A DNA stretch of 64,000 bases from Verticillium longisporum (taxonomy: Eukaryota > Ascomycota > Sordariomycetes > Glomerellales > Plectosphaerellaceae), in the NCBI GenBank assembly GCA_019188255.1, contig JAETXT010000001.1, positions 868,001-932,000 of the forward strand, given 5' to 3'. Positions 1 to 12,497 of this stretch are shown here, one piece after another. The notes beneath the pieces are model-generated. The model did no database searches. It saw nothing but the letters and a program-made list of their open reading frames with translations, and was not told the origin of the DNA. The number at the start of each line of letters is the position of its first letter. Within the stretch, counting starts at the first letter, position 1. Made by a program: the position numbers and the translations under genes.

Positions 1-115
1 TTAATAAATCGGAGGATGCCATTGCCAAACGCAAGACCATGGCTCGTTTGCTTCTCCGAAAACGCCTTGGCTTCCCTGGGTGAGCGCATCCCCAGTCACT
101 TGCCTCCCCAGTGTG

Positions 116-2085
116 CTAGATCCCTGTTCCGGGGAATGCGCCGTTCTTGGACAGGACAACTATGCCGTGTTCGCGTGAGATGTAACCCTTCATGAGATTC
201 TGTACGTGCTGGTCAGCGACGGACTCCAGTGCGAGTGGGTTTGCTCTTGTGTAGGTGCGCCAATGATTGCGAAGAGCATGCATGTGTAGTAGCCTCAGGG
301 CATCGGGTAGCGAATTGACGGGATGCCATTCACAGCTGCCTGGCAGGCAAGAAACTGCCGATGAGGCTATACAAGGGCCGGAAGCACGCAACGGCCGTCG
401 ACGCAGTGCAGCTGCAGGAGCACTGCTGTGTCTAACCGGTGACTCTTCAAGGCAACCATCTGGAGACATTGACCGGTTCAAGCAACGGCCAATCAAACAC
501 GCGCGAACAAACCGGAAAGGGAGGGATGCCTACCTTGTAGATCATATTCGCCAGCAAGCATTCGACCTCGTCCATATCCACCGTCTCACGGCTTCCAAGA
601 CTGATGGCCGCGGCAAACTCAGCAACACGGACACGGGTCTTGCGTAGTGGGGCGTCACCAGGGTTCTTGGGCTCCTCAAAGCCCTTGGTCAAGAACACTT
701 TTCTCAACAGGTTTCGGAGCGTAATGTCACGGCCGCGCTCGAGCGTGAGGTAGATTCTGCGCTTGACGAACTCTTCCTCGCCCTCTTGAAGAGCGACATC
801 AAAGCCGTGAAGGTCACCTCGCCTAATGCAGCGCGCCAGAGGAAGGAATAGGGCCTGGAGCCGGGGGAAAGGTTCGAGCAACGCTTTGCTGGGCAAAGTG
901 TGCGTTGTCAATAGTCGACACGGGATCAGGTATGTAAGGATTCTCCTAATAACGTGGTCAGTGGATAGGCTACGCCATTACGATGCATGCCGACTTACTC
1001 CTTGTTACCAAGTGCATCCTTGTGGCATTGACTCCACGCTTCTGTCAGGTGCTTCTCGGCCTGAAATTGTTAGATTACGTATTGCTCGCTGGGGAGGAGG
1101 GACGCAATGTCGCATACCTCAACGTAGTTCTCCTCCAAGAAGAACAGCACTCCCTCGTAGTACTTGAACGTTACTCGCTGCGGTGCGGGGTACGCTTCGA
1201 GCGGCGCCATGTCGGCTCTGTTTGTCGCCAGAGCCTTCAGAATCGTTCGTGCCAGGCTTGCCGAGTTTAATTTGAAGTAAGTCTTGAAGAGAAGGTTAAT
1301 GGTAGCGTAGACTCCCCATTTGCGTGTGTCATAAATATCTGTTGATCTGTTGCTTGGTCAGAGTGAACAGAAATGCATGCGCTCAATGCTGCATACCGGT
1401 CGCTTAGACACAGAGTGAAGATGCGCTTCAGCTGCTGCTCGCAGTCCCTGAGCTTTTGATGCTCCTCCGTTTCCGGATCAAAGTCGTCACCGAGCTGAAC
1501 CTCCTCTTCGCCCGCAGCCCCTGTTGTGCTCCTTTCTGCGTCTGCCTTGATGGCGAAGAGTCTCAGATACTTGCCGGCCGTGTAGAGGCACGGTATCGTC
1601 CACGCCTCAAAGCCGTAGTTTGTGTAGCCTCTGTGCAATGCAATAGTCATCTCCTTCCAGGCGTCGTAAACTTTGGTCCAGGATGGCTTCTTCAAACTCT
1701 AGAGACAATTAGCTGCTCATGATTTGAGGGCGACGAACTCTGCACACAAAACACTCACTGAGTTGTCCGCGGCATCATTTCCTTCCACTGCCAAAATCTC
1801 GTTGATAGCCTTCCAGTAGGCGGCATAGACCTCGACCCAGCCATTGATCTGTTGCCTGACATCGCCCCGGCCGCCAAAGCCGTTCTTTTTGGAGATGGCT
1901 TGGGTCAGGAAGTGCTTGACATCCTGCTTGACATTGAATGCATTCGTTGACAGCTTGATTGATGCCAGCCGATGTAGCTGATCCGAGGGTGATGTAGGCG
2001 AAAGAGTCTTGGCAAGATCATAGCCGTTTGACCCTGTGTTTTCCGTAAAGGCACGGCCAACTTCCTTGAAGAGAGCCTCCATCAC
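116..2085 (-). CDS. csn12: CSN12-like PCI-domain protein (COP9 signalosome-associated / Thp1-Pcid2 family)
   Basis: Six exons read on the minus strand: 2085-1759, 1698-1397, 1346-1118, 1060-999, 945-534 and 199-116. All introns are GT-AG and the phases close, giving about 471 residues, the usual size for fungal CSN12 homologues. The start ATG opens [16 protein letters not shown]. The middle carries a conserved block ([19 protein letters not shown]) typical of the family. The C-terminal PCI-type half includes [20 protein letters not shown] and a final [18 protein letters not shown] helix-turn segment. By family knowledge the protein is a scaffold that binds the COP9 signalosome, or acts in a TREX-2-like mRNA export/transcription complex. 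The sequence does not show which. It is divergent from the ribosomal gene at 2691. The stop is TAG. Confidence 0.88.
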
Positions 2086-2690
2086 GCTTTCGTGACCAAG
2101 GCCTAGTAGAGATGGCTAGGGATACAGCGCAAAACCATAGGCGCGATCCAGTCTTTCGGTGACAAGGTTCGTGCGGACGAAAAGCTGTAACTGTCCCTAC
2201 AGATTAATGCCCTTCAGTTTTGTGCTGCTACCAGAGAGCTGTCGATGAGCCGAGATGTATGTCAACGGTGAGATCTCATTGTACCCGTCTAGGTGCTCAA
2301 AGACAATCACTAGGATCTGAGGTCCGTGGTACCTACTCCACGCATAGTGGACCCTCAGACGGGTTGGTGGGAAATGTTCTTGTCCTGGACCACCTCCCAG
2401 CCACTTCACCAGCTGGGAGCAGCTGGGTGGCTGTCTTGCGGAGCCAACCCCACCATCATCACGTGCCGACCTCCCAGCATCAGCGTCAACCTAGCGTAGT
2501 CGAAAAGTGGATCTCGCTTAGGTCGTCGAAGCCCTCAAGATTTTGAACTTTTTCACTCTCTACAGCGTCTTTGCGTCCCGACCCTGCAACCACCAACGAT
2601 ATCGACCGACGGCCATCGACAATACCGCCAAAGTGAGTTTGCTGCTTTCAACACCACTTTCTCGTCGACACTTTACTAACCACCTTCAAG
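2086..2690. promoter_or_regulatory. Divergent promoter between CSN12 and eL20
   Basis: About 600 bp with no supportable gene. It must hold the promoters of both flanking genes. Close to the ribosomal ATG, a GTGAGT at about 2634 and a CTAAC about 15 bases before a CAAG that abuts the ATG could mark a 5'-UTR intron. That is only a suggestion, because the 3' end would be AAG rather than the more usual CAG or TAG. Confidence 0.4.
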
Positions 2691-3783
2691 ATGGGTAAGC
2701 AGATCTCTATTCCTTTGCACAAGTGCAAGAGCCATCGATGTGCAATGCCATGAGCGACCGACGACAAAATTTCCCACGACTTTTCCGGATTGGATACGAC
2801 ACACTACCTCACGGGTCAGCCATGCTCGAGCCCCGGAAGACGACTAGCAACGTGCTGGCGATCAATTTCGACTGGAGGAAAGCGAACGAGCTTTGAATGT
2901 GTCTTCGACGTCGAATTTCGAGCACATCATTTGTTGGAGGGGCATGTTGAGAATTGCAAGGGCATCTGCTGGAATTGACCATGTGCCTCGACCACTACTA
3001 CACGACTGACGACTGTTTCCCGACCGGCCACTGGCAGCTCCTCGACCATTGGCACTTTTATTTACGGCATTGCGCACATGATGGCTCATGAACGGCTGGC
3101 ACGTGGCGAACTGGAGAACTAACATTGTCCAAAGGTCGCCTTCAGGAATACGAGGTCATTGGGCGCCATCTGCCCACGGAGTCCCAGCCCACTCCCACCC
3201 TCTACCGCATGACCATCTTCGCCCCCAACACCACGGTGGCCAAGTCCCGTTACTGGTACTTCATGCGCGGCCTGAAGAAGGTCAAGAAGGCCACTGGTGA
3301 GATCATCTCGGTCAAGTCGGTAAGTAGCAGCATGACGAGTCGATCAGCACGACGAAAACAGCCTCTAACGGCTTCTGCAGATCTACGAGAAGCACCCTCT
3401 CAAGGTCAAGAACTTCGGCATCTGGATCCGCTACGACTCGCGCTCCGGTACCCACAACATGTACAAGGAGTACCGCGAGATGAGCCGCACCGACGCCGTC
3501 GAGGCCCTCTACCAAGACATGGCCGCTCGCCACCGCTCCCGCTTCAGGTCGATCCACGTACGCGCTTCCACCCCGCGGCCTCCCAGCCGCCGGATACCGA
3601 TCCCCGACGCTAACAGCACACCAGGTCCTCCGCGTCGACGAGCTCGAGAAGGGCGACGACGTCAAGCGTCCCTACATCAAGCAGCTTCTCACCAAGAACC
3701 TCTCCTTCCCCCTCCCCCACCGCGTCAGCAAGATCAGCAACCAGAAGCTCTTCAGCGCCAAGCGCCCCACCACGTTTGCGTAA
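2691..3783 (+). CDS. rpl20: 60S ribosomal protein eL20 (L18a)
   Basis: Four exons: 2691-2694, 3135-3319, 3381-3557 and 3625-3783, giving 174 residues, essentially the yeast length. The first exon is only the ATG plus one base. It is joined across a 440-bp first intron to a second exon starting GTCGCC, giving [15 protein letters not shown], the conserved eL20 start. Later blocks ([49 protein letters not shown]) confirm the family. It is a structural component of the large cytosolic ribosomal subunit. The long first intron directly after the start codon is typical of highly expressed fungal ribosomal genes. A prediction that ignores the 4-base exon would miss the true N terminus. Confidence 0.95.
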
Positions 3784-4054
3784 ACAAAAGCTTAAGTTTT
3801 TCGGGTTTCTTCGTCGCGGGGAAGGTTGGGCAGGTACTGCAGGTGTTTACTAGGTCTCATGGAACTACCACGTGCATTTGCTCCCTTGAACAGAGGGCAC
3901 AACGAATCAACCAGGAATTGACGCATGAACTGCTTCCTCTACTGTGATCGTTATATTCATGCGTGGTGATTGTTCTACTCGTCGCTACCTATTTTTCTGT
4001 GCAATGCCAAGCGCGTCTTGCCACTGAGGTCTTGATGGGGGCGGCTCTGGTCTA

Positions 4055-6278
4055 TTATTCACTCGGCGACCCCTCCACCTGCGCGTCATCTAAGAACTCA
4101 TTCCAGGTCGTCCAGTCCATAGATGGATCACCTCCCTCGACAGGGGCAACCCATTCGTCGTACAACTCCTGCGCACTGTCCCATTGCCACGGCTCACTGA
4201 GGAAGGATAAGTCGGCTTGGGCGTCTCCTGCGTCCGCCGCATAGGGCTCGGCAGCAAGTTCAGTCGCCGCAGGTAGCATGACATCGTCAGTGACGCCGTC
4301 GTTGTTTTCTTCCACAACCGCCACGTTCGTCCCCTGCGGAGCATGCGTCACTCCGCCGCCTCTCCTCTTCAGAGCTTCGGCCCGCAGCCCCCTCGCCTTT
4401 TTCAACAGCTTCTTCACCGGTCGCCACAGCGGCCCTTTCCTCGTGTCAGCCACCATGCTCTCGAGTCTCGGGACCGCCCCCTCGACGACGACCCACGCCC
4501 TGTCGACGAGCTCGCCCTCCGTCTGCGCGCACAGCTCGGCCAGCGCCACGGCGAGCGGGTGCCACTGGGGTACATGTCGTACCACCAGTGGAAGCGCGCG
4601 GCCTGGGGGTGCTGCCGTGCATGGTGGACGAGCTCGAGGACGGAGATGGCGGTGCGCAGCATGGTAGGGCGGGGCACGCGGAGGCGGGGCGGGTGCAGGG
4701 ACGCGGGGCGGTGCTGGAAGGGGTACTGCAGCGAGAGCCAGAGCTTGAGGATGATGACCCTCGTCGTGATGGCGGCCGGCCCGGCGGCGGGGTGGCTGTC
4801 GATGGCGAGGGACGGGGCCGTGGGCGGCGTCAGGAAGAGGGCTTCGAGGCGCTGGGCCTGGCGGACGATGACTTCTTCCGTGGGCGAGTTGGAGGCTGTG
4901 CCGAGGGCAGGGGACGAGACGGAAGACAGGGTGGCTGCGTCGTTGATGTCTGGGTTCAAATGTTGGATGGGAGGGTGCTTGATGGAGCCGAGGGTGCCCG
5001 ATGCCATGGCCGTTGCGTAGCCAAAGCTCATGTCGGTGGGTCCGGATCTGTCTACGAGTTTCGTGAGAGTGTCCGGGCCAAAATCCTGGTCGTTAATGTT
5101 GGCTACCATGTGGGTGTCGTAGGACCCGGGGAGAATGATGACTTCGGTGCCGCGGTCTTCGGCGGCCCGGACGTCAAGAACAATGATCATCCACCACAAA
5201 CGGCGGCGCAGCTCTGTCTCATAGGGGCTCAGATTAGGAAGCAATGCTCCTTCACGATGAAGACCTTGACCTTGGGCGAGGCGGATGAGAAGACCCAGGA
5301 GCGCCCAGGAAGACCTGCTAGCACCATGAGAGCGAAGGACGGCCACATAAACAGTGAAGGCTTGGATGGTCTTGAGCTTTGAGCTGCACAGGTAGTCGGC
5401 TCTGTGCAGCGCTCGCTCAAGGTTTTGCTGATAACGCCGGATAATGCTGGATCTGTCCTCTGACAAGAAAACCAGACATTCTTCATGACTCATGGAGGTG
5501 GCAGCGGCATAATACATGGCAAAAAGAGCGCTGCCGTGTCGTTGCTGATGGTCTTGGCGTCCAGCGAGTCGGCAAAGTGAGTAAGCTCTGCGGCAGCGGT
5601 TGGACGATGAAGAATCTTGATGACGGGATCAACATTGGTGAAATATGTCCGCGAAAGATGCCTGATTTGAGCCTGTGAAGGATGTTGTGGACCGTAGGAG
5701 TTTATGTCGCCTGAAAAAGTCGTAATCAAGCCGGACGTAGCTCCAGGGGATGAGTGCGTCTGGGAGGGAGACTCGGAGCTGAAAAACAATCCTTCGTCAT
5801 CTGAATTGTCGCTCTCCGACGACTGGTCCAGAGCTTGCTTGATCCCATCGACCTCGTCGCATAAATTCGACCAGAAGTCGCTGCTGAGATAGTTGTTCGG
5901 GGCCACAGATGTCTCACGGGATGATGTCGTCGCTGACCCTGCATTTGTCACAGCGTTGCCTGGTGCCTCTTTTTGTTCCTGGGCATGAGGCGCATCAGAT
6001 TCCACCTTGATGAGTGTCCCCAGCGGAGGCTTGGCGGCGGCGGCAGACTCGACCTGGCCGACGATACTCTCCAAACGGTGGATGCGGTTCAACAGTTCGC
6101 TTTGCCGAGCCTGTCTGGGCTTGCGAGTGCGCTTGCGCGCTGGAAAGACGCAGTCGAGGGCAGATCGCGTACATTGGGTACAGCGAGGTTCAATCTTGTC
6201 ACATTTAATCTTCCTTTGGCGACAATTTGCGCAGCTCAATGGTTTGTTGGAAGCATCTTGTTGTGAGAGAGGCGGCAT
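4055..6278 (-). CDS. Zn(II)2Cys6 transcription factor with fungal_trans domain, reading frame interrupted twice
   Basis: The N terminus (ATG at 6278) carries a full binuclear zinc cluster, CANCRQRKIKCD...CTQC...C with spacing C-X2-C-X6-C-X6-C-X2-C-X6-C, then a basic linker and a short LLNRIHRLESIV coiled segment. The middle (about 5500-4570) matches the fungal-specific transcription factor domain: AMYYAAATSMSHEEC, ALLGLLIRLAQGQGLHRE, ELRRRLWWMIIVLD. The C-terminal third continues as QWHPLAVALAELC. The frame breaks at 5521-5525 (five T on the coding strand where six would keep frame) and near 4567-4570 (four C where five would). Allowing both gives one intronless gene of about 741 codons. It is probably a nuclear regulator; its target is unknown. 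The breaks could be assembly errors or real decay. Confidence 0.82.
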
Positions 6279-6978
6279 CGTTCATGAAGTAGTCGTGAGC
6301 GACAAGAGGTGGTGCGATTCCAAGGCAGATACACCAGGTATGAGTTTGAGCTGAACGAAATCGGGCCGCGAAATATGTGCCTCACGATTCAAGTTCAGGT
6401 TCTCCATGCCCATTGAAGACTCGGAGATTTGGCGGATGACAGATTGATGTGCATGCAGGGGGGTCAAGTGGTGATGTCGTTGATCCTTCGACCAAGGAAG
6501 CATGGTAGTAGCGAGCCAACCTCAACCGTCGTCAGCCCTGGGCAGGTGAGTGGGGCTTATCGTGCATTCGATTCATCCGTTTCCTCTCCCATTGATTTGC
6601 TTGTCTATGTGTTCTCACATGATAGCCACATTCTATCTTGACTATACATCGTGAATGAGCTACTCCCCAATGTGAAAATCAACTTGTTACGTCTGTGCCT
6701 GCTCTGTCAAGATCCAAGATGCGGCCTCACCGATCCAGGCGATGAGTGTTCAGACATTTTGTAGCGCTCCGACTAGCGCCCATCGTATGCCGTATTCCAG
6801 GCTGTCATATACCCCGCGATGCTCTGTGCACGCTGATACTGGCAAGTGAGTCAACCTCTGTTGGCTGTGTGCACGAATGAATAGACAAGAACGAGATCTG
6901 TCTCGCACTTATACGCCGTTCTTCCCTTCTCACAGAGTCGGTTGAACACGCCTTCTCACTTCGGACCGCCTAGACATC
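6279..6978. promoter_or_regulatory. Divergent intergenic region, Zn2Cys6 factor / GNAT gene
   Basis: About 700 bp with no coding evidence. Short open frames here lack conserved character. It presumably holds both promoters. I see no distinctive repeat or RNA gene. Confidence 0.3.
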
Positions 6979-7701
6979 ATGGCTTCCTCAACCCCCGCGA
7001 GCGAGGCCCTCATCGAAGGGCCCCTTGATTTCGTCACTGTCAAGACAACTCTGCCCGCGAGGCCACTCCCCGCCCACGCCTCGCGCCAGCCCATCCTGAC
7101 GCCGCGCCTCATGATACGCCCCTTTGCCGAATCGGACATCCACGCACTGCGCGTCCTCCGCACGCAGCCGGAAGTCATGCGCAACACGGCCGCCGGCCGC
7201 ATCGACCTTGACGTCGCCGAGACACAGGCCAAGCTCGCGCTGAGCCTGCCGCCCAACGACGCGCACACGTTCAACTGCGCCATCTGCCTGCGCGACTCGG
7301 GCGAGTTCGTCGGCTGCGGGGGGTGCCACGTCATGGTCGGCGAGTTTGGGTGGCCCGTCCTCGGGTACATGTTCGTCAAGGAGCACTGGGGCCGGGGCTT
7401 CGCGACCGAGTTTGTCACGGGGTTCCTGGCGGCCTGGTGGGCGCTGCCGAGGGAGGTCTGCGAGCTGCGGGTCGACCGGGGCACGGTGAGGGTCGGGGAG
7501 GACGGGCTGGCGGAGGAGCAGTACACGGCCGTCACGGTCGACGACAATGTGGCCAGCCAGAGGATCCTGACCAAGACGGGCTTTGTCAAGAGGAGGGTGT
7601 ACAGCGAGATTGACTCGGCGGATCCCAAGGGCGAGGCGATCGTCACGTTGCTGGGGTTTACGAAGGGAAGGCCGAAGGAGCTCCAAAGCTCGACTTGTTA
7701 A
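6979..7701 (+). CDS. GNAT-family N-acetyltransferase (RimJ/RimL-like)
   Basis: Single-exon gene of 240 residues. After a roughly 35-residue leader comes TPRLMIRPFAESDIHALRVLR, the typical beta-1/alpha-1 start of Acetyltransf_3 proteins. The hydrophobic strand GEFVGCGGCHVMV follows, then LGYMFVKEHWGRGFATEFVTGFL, whose W-G-R-G-F-A is the acetyl-CoA pyrophosphate-binding Q/R-x-x-G-x-G/A motif. The last motif is VDDNVASQRILTKTGFVKRR, with the N-x-A-S-x-R-x-L-x-K-x-G-F signature. It should transfer acetyl from acetyl-CoA to an amino group on a small molecule or protein N terminus; the substrate cannot be told. The start is the first ATG after an in-frame stop. Confidence 0.85.
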   Translation: MASSTPASEALIEGPLDFVTVKTTLPARPLPAHASRQPILTPRLMIRPFAESDIHALRVLRTQPEVMRNTAAGRIDLDVAETQAKLALSLPPNDAHTFNCAICLRDSGEFVGCGGCHVMVGEFGWPVLGYMFVKEHWGRGFATEFVTGFLAAWWALPREVCELRVDRGTVRVGEDGLAEEQYTAVTVDDNVASQRILTKTGFVKRRVYSEIDSADPKGEAIVTLLGFTKGRPKELQSSTC

Positions 7702-9754
7702 GATGAATGTTACCAAGGTTTCCATTTTTGTTGGCTCGTGTGCTGTAGTCTCACACTGGCGGGAATCCGGACATGTATGGATGCGGGAAATGTCCGATGC
7801 CACTTCGGCTCCGACGCCGCCCTGGACCATCACTCGGCAATCTGGCCGGCGAGCCAAGCCACGAGCGAGCACTTGTAAAGAACATGTGAAGAATCGCTGA
7901 TTCTTTTTATCTGGGGAGAACTGTGCTTGGAAGTGAATATGGATGGTACGGAAAGGTTCTTGATCGAAATGGCCTTTTATTTCAGGTGACTCTAATACTA
8001 CCAGCGATGTGACAAAAAAGGGCCTTGGCATGACGACAGATATCGCAGGTTATCTCAGAGGTCAGTAGGTTTCTCGGCCTCATGCCTCGGCACCATTCCA
8101 GACCCTTCGTCCGGTGTAGGCTGAGTTTTGTCAGAACCATGTCAGAGGGCGACAGCAGTGTTCCATTGCGGCGCTGTGAATGCAGACGCTGAACTCGGAA
8201 AGGGCGTTCGCCCCCGTTGTCAGGGGCGCTTGCGCTTTCGGCGTTCACCTGGCTGGAAAGGCTGCCTGGAACAGTCAAGCGTCTCCATGGCTGATGCTCT
8301 CGCTCCAGCACTTATTAGTGGCAGGAGGCTGATTGCAAGGCGAAGGCGCAGGGTGTGATGCAGCACGGTGGGCTCGCAGGAGGCTCAGCACGAAGGGCTA
8401 CGCTGCTTCCGCGCCTCTGGAGGCCTTCACCGCTGGCCCCTGCAGGTGCCTGCCTGCTAGGAGGTATCTAAATTAGGACGACGAGGCCAAGCTGTCAGCA
8501 ACTCTGGCCTAGTCGTGACAAGAGATGGGAGCTTGGGTAACATGGGAACAGAATCTGATTTCTGGTGATGATGTTTGGTGAATGAGGGAGAACATGTGCC
8601 ACGGTGGTATGATGGATCGGCTGGCTGTTGTCTCGAAATAGAAACACGCTCTCTTAGGTCAACAATTAGAGTGATGGGTAACAGACGCAAGGCAAGCCTC
8701 AGGGCGGACGAAGACGCCAAGTCCCCTACATCGCACGCCCAGTGCCTGAGGAAGGTACTGGCTGCCCCTGTGCTGTGCCTGCCCTGTCCCGTCGCCCAGG
8801 CAGATCACCATTTCTGGCCGCCGTTGGGAGTCAGCCCCGCTTCACTTGTACTGTACGCAAAAGGCACCTGGGATGAATCGTCATGTCCTCTCCCCTCTCC
8901 GCCCCTCTTCCCACCACGGGCTTCATCCAACCATCCAACCATCCACCCCGCCATCCCGCCATCCCACCATCCCACCATTTGGGATCTCCCTCCCACTACA
9001 GAGCACCGTGGCTTGCATGGCTATGGCCGCTACAGCTGCACCCACGAGGCCGCCGTCCCTATTTGGCACTCCAACTTCTCTCGACGCAATCTGAGTCACG
9101 GCGCTTGGCTGAAGCCTGCCAACTTGGGTGCACTTCACCTGAGGCCAAGGTCAGCCCAGCCGCCGATCAGCCAGCAGCGCTAGCATATCCAGCACATCCA
9201 GCATATTCAACACATCCAGCAATCCAACGAGTGCAACCTGACAGCGACAGCACGCTGGACCCATCCTCTGCCGCTGCCTGCCGCCGCTTGACTCCTCGTA
9301 TGATCACCCTCTGCTGCCTCTGGCTGGGCTGATTGACGCGCTCGATACATATAACCTGGGTTTCGTCCCTCACGACAGTCCATGTCAATACCACCCTCGC
9401 GTTTCCTTCGCCCACGATCCCCTGTCCATCGCCATCCCGCCATCCCGCTCTCCCGCCAACACCGCTGCCCCCTCTCCCTGCCTCTCGCTTCCTACGCTCT
9501 CTTGCTTTCCCACGCTCCGCCTGCTCGCATGCGATTGTGTGTGCTACACCACCATTCACCACCGACTGCGCCGTTGACCGACAACAACCCACATCTTCCC
9601 ACTCCCCCACACCAGAGCTGCAACCCCCCCGAGTCCTTCCGACTGTTCACTGCAGCATCCCAACATCACCGTCACAGCTCACACACACCACACACCAACA
9701 CCCACGCCTGCGCAAGCTTCGAAATCCATGCCGACGCGACCAACAACGCCCTGA
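7702..9754. other. 2-kb intergenic region with CCATC-type and CATCCAG-type repeats
   Basis: No gene is supported. The stretch holds a degenerate CCATC/CCACC run (about 8922-8978) and a 10-bp degenerate CA(T/C)ATCCAG run (about 9183-9225). From about 9380 to the next ATG it is strongly pyrimidine-rich, as in leaders of many filamentous-fungal genes. Confidence 0.45.
8922..8978. repeat. Degenerate CCATC microsatellite
   Basis: Tandem CCATC/CCAACCATC/CCGCCATC units, roughly ten copies with substitutions. The same CCATCCCG unit recurs at about 9428-9448. Likely a slippage product. Confidence 0.7.
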
Positions 9755-11803
9755 ATGGCGGCACCCACCGCAGAGGCCAACTCGAAAGAGTCCGCCAGTC
9801 CCAACAACACCAACGCGACGAGACCCGAATCACCCAAGACCTCTCCCGCCTACTGGGGCTACCTCTTTCAGGATGACAAGACGCCGACAAAAACCCTCGA
9901 GGCCTTGTTGCGCGCCGTCGCAAAACACATTGTACGTCGCCTTTCTCCCTGCTAGCTAGCTACCTGAGGCGAGCTACCTGACCGGCGCCTGCTGACCGCC
10001 TTGTCTAGATGACAGAAATCGGCGACAAGCGCGTTCACTTCTTGACGCCCACCAAGCTGGCTGCCTTTTACCGGGCCGTCGGCGGCGATTACGACTGTAA
10101 GTGAGGAGCCTGATTTGGCACATGCCCCTTCCCCATTCTGAGAATCGCTGCTGATCGTTGCATCGTGTTGCGCAGCCCTCTTCACCGGCATGGACCATGA
10201 GTCCATATCCTACATCTATCGTGTTACTGGCTGCCAACACTCCTTACAGCCCATTCCCGGCAATGACTTTGAGCCTCCATCCGTCCCTGCCTTGACCCCG
10301 CGCGGCTTCGTGCGCTGGGAGTCCATCGAAATCCTGCTCGGGCCTGAAGAACACGTTCCCTTCATGCAATATGTCGTCAAAAACTGGGCGCTGAAGCACC
10401 CTGAAACGGGTGAGCCCTTTCCAACCGAGCTGCCCAAGGAAGCCTTCCCACTCGAAGCCGACACCGAGGTCGACAAGTGGCACAAGGCATGCGCCGAGAA
10501 ACTGAAGAAAGACGCCACGCCTCAATCCGACCCGGCCACGTTCAAGCAGCCCCATCATGAGCACTCATCCTCGGGGCCAGAGCGGGACGAACCCAAGGTC
10601 AAGGTCGCCTATGCGCATTTTCGCAACCCATACCCAGAGCCCTCGCCAAGGATGCGCCCAGCCCAACCCGACTACTTCAACCGGCCCATGCCTTTTTCTC
10701 ACGTTCCTAGCAGGGCAGCAAGCCAGCGCATTCACATCCCCCATTCGCCCCTCAACGAACGCCATCGACCGGGAAGCTCCTCGGCTGATGAACGCAACCG
10801 CCGCCGCAGCTTCTCCGATTACCCTTCGCCATCACATGATCCGGTGCATTCTCGCAGCAACTTTCCGCCGGGCAGGCCTGGAGCCCCGCCACGACGTCAC
10901 AGCCAGGCGAAGCATTCGAGCTCGGATGCGCCGTCTGATTCTGATGGCGGCAACGCGAGCCCGGACACCAAACGTCGGCCGCAGAGCCACGAATCGATGC
11001 GCCCCCCGCCAACCATTCGCCGCATGGGTCCCAAGAATTCACAGGTTCCTCCATCACCGGCCGTCACTGCGACAGCACAAAACCTTCATCCTCACCGAGC
11101 CGAGACGAGAACAGATGAGACTCGCAAGCGCACGCTACCCATCCCAGAGGTTATCAGGGATAAGTTTGACAAGGTCACCTCGTTCTTGCCGGGTAGTCGA
11201 TCGCCCGATCGGCACCGAAGCACCTCGGGTCGGCGGAGCGACCGTGAACGAGACCGTGAGCGTGAACGTGAGCGCGAGCGCGAGCGAGAAAGGGAACGTG
11301 AAGTGTTAGCTGCGCGTAGGAAGCGAGATCAGGTGGCGCGCGCCAACGGGGCGTCGAGGCTCAGTCGCAGCTGGTCTGATAAAGATTCCGATGAGTCAGA
11401 CGCGGCTTCTGACGAGAGCGCCGTCGAGAGGCGCAGACGCCAGCGGCTTCGAGAGAATCGTGACAGGGAACGGGACGAGTATCAACGCGACCGCGAGAGG
11501 GAGCGGGAGCGAGACCGCGGCAGAGATCGCGGCCGCCAGAGGGAATGGGAAAGGCAGCGCGAACGCGAGCGGGAAGACGAGCGTGAGATGCGCAAGCGGG
11601 CGCCGCGGTACATGCCGCGCCCCGAGGCCCAGCGCCGGACCAGCAGCCACGCTGACGTTGATCGCATGCGGGACGAGATATGGGACCCTCGCGACCGCGA
11701 GTTCAGGGACGACAGGAAAAGGTGGAACGAGCGAGAGCGGGCCGTGAGCCCAATGACTGGTGTTGGGGGACGACGATACCCTGCCGAGCCTGGCTGGAGC
11801 TGA
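9755..11803 (+). CDS. DUF7514-like fungal protein with Arg/Glu-rich low-complexity tail
   Basis: Three exons: 9755-9931, 10009-10096 and 10176-11803. Phases close at 630 residues. The globular N-terminal part spans residues about 25-190: YWGYLFQDDKTPTKTLEALL, KRVHFLTPTKLAAFYRAVGG, GCQHSLQPIP and PRGFVRWESIEILLGPEEH. It resembles the conserved domain of uncharacterised ascomycete DUF7514 proteins; that assignment is from memory of the family pattern. The rest is disordered: Pro/Ser/His-rich, then long RERERERE-type charged repeats (residues about 345-365 and 425-470), such as occur in RNA-processing proteins. Function is unknown. A nuclear or RNA-associated role is only an inference from the charged tail. 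The third exon is highly GC-rich. Confidence 0.82.
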
Positions 11804-12497
11804 GCTGCCTACGGCCTGAGGTGCCGCCGGTGATGCATCTACGGAGGACTCTCACACGAGAGACGATTTATGCCACTTTGATCTTAGCAGCTTCTTCCCC
11901 CCTTTTGAGCGAAGCGACTTGGTAACACACATAAGCCTTACGAGACATGACATGACCAATGACTGTTTCTCCTCCTACGATCCGTGACTTGTAATGTCTG
12001 ATGTTTCCGAGGCTCGATGGACGTTGGCTGAATCGCGCCAGACATATGGATTCGGGGCAGCTCCAGCTCGGCCCACATGGAAGCCCCGGACCCACGCCAG
12101 CGGCGCGTCTCCGCGCGTCTCGCCCGGCACGCACGGTCTGCGGGTCGGGGCCCGCTTTACACGGCGCTACCACGACTCATTGCAGTTGTGTCGTATTCGG
12201 AGGCGGGGTATCGGGGACTGAGTCGGGCGACAGCTATGGGTTGATCTTCTAAACATTTCTTGTGAGGGGGCATGAGAGGCCGATGGCTACGTGCCTGTTG
12301 ACAGCCTGGGCTTGCTATGGTTGATATGACAATGCTGAACTCGACAGTCAAGACGGGAGAGCGAGGTAGATGCCAAAACAGTCATGTCTAGTCTATTCTC
12401 ATTAGGGTTACATAGTAAAGCGCTGCAAAATCCAAGTTGCCAACCCATGTCAAAAACAGTCCAGGCTATCTGAAACCGCATACCCAACAAGTCTCCT
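11804..12497. other. Convergent intergenic region
   Basis: About 700 bp between two 3' ends. No gene, RNA or repeat was recognised. It should contain both polyadenylation regions. Confidence 0.35.
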
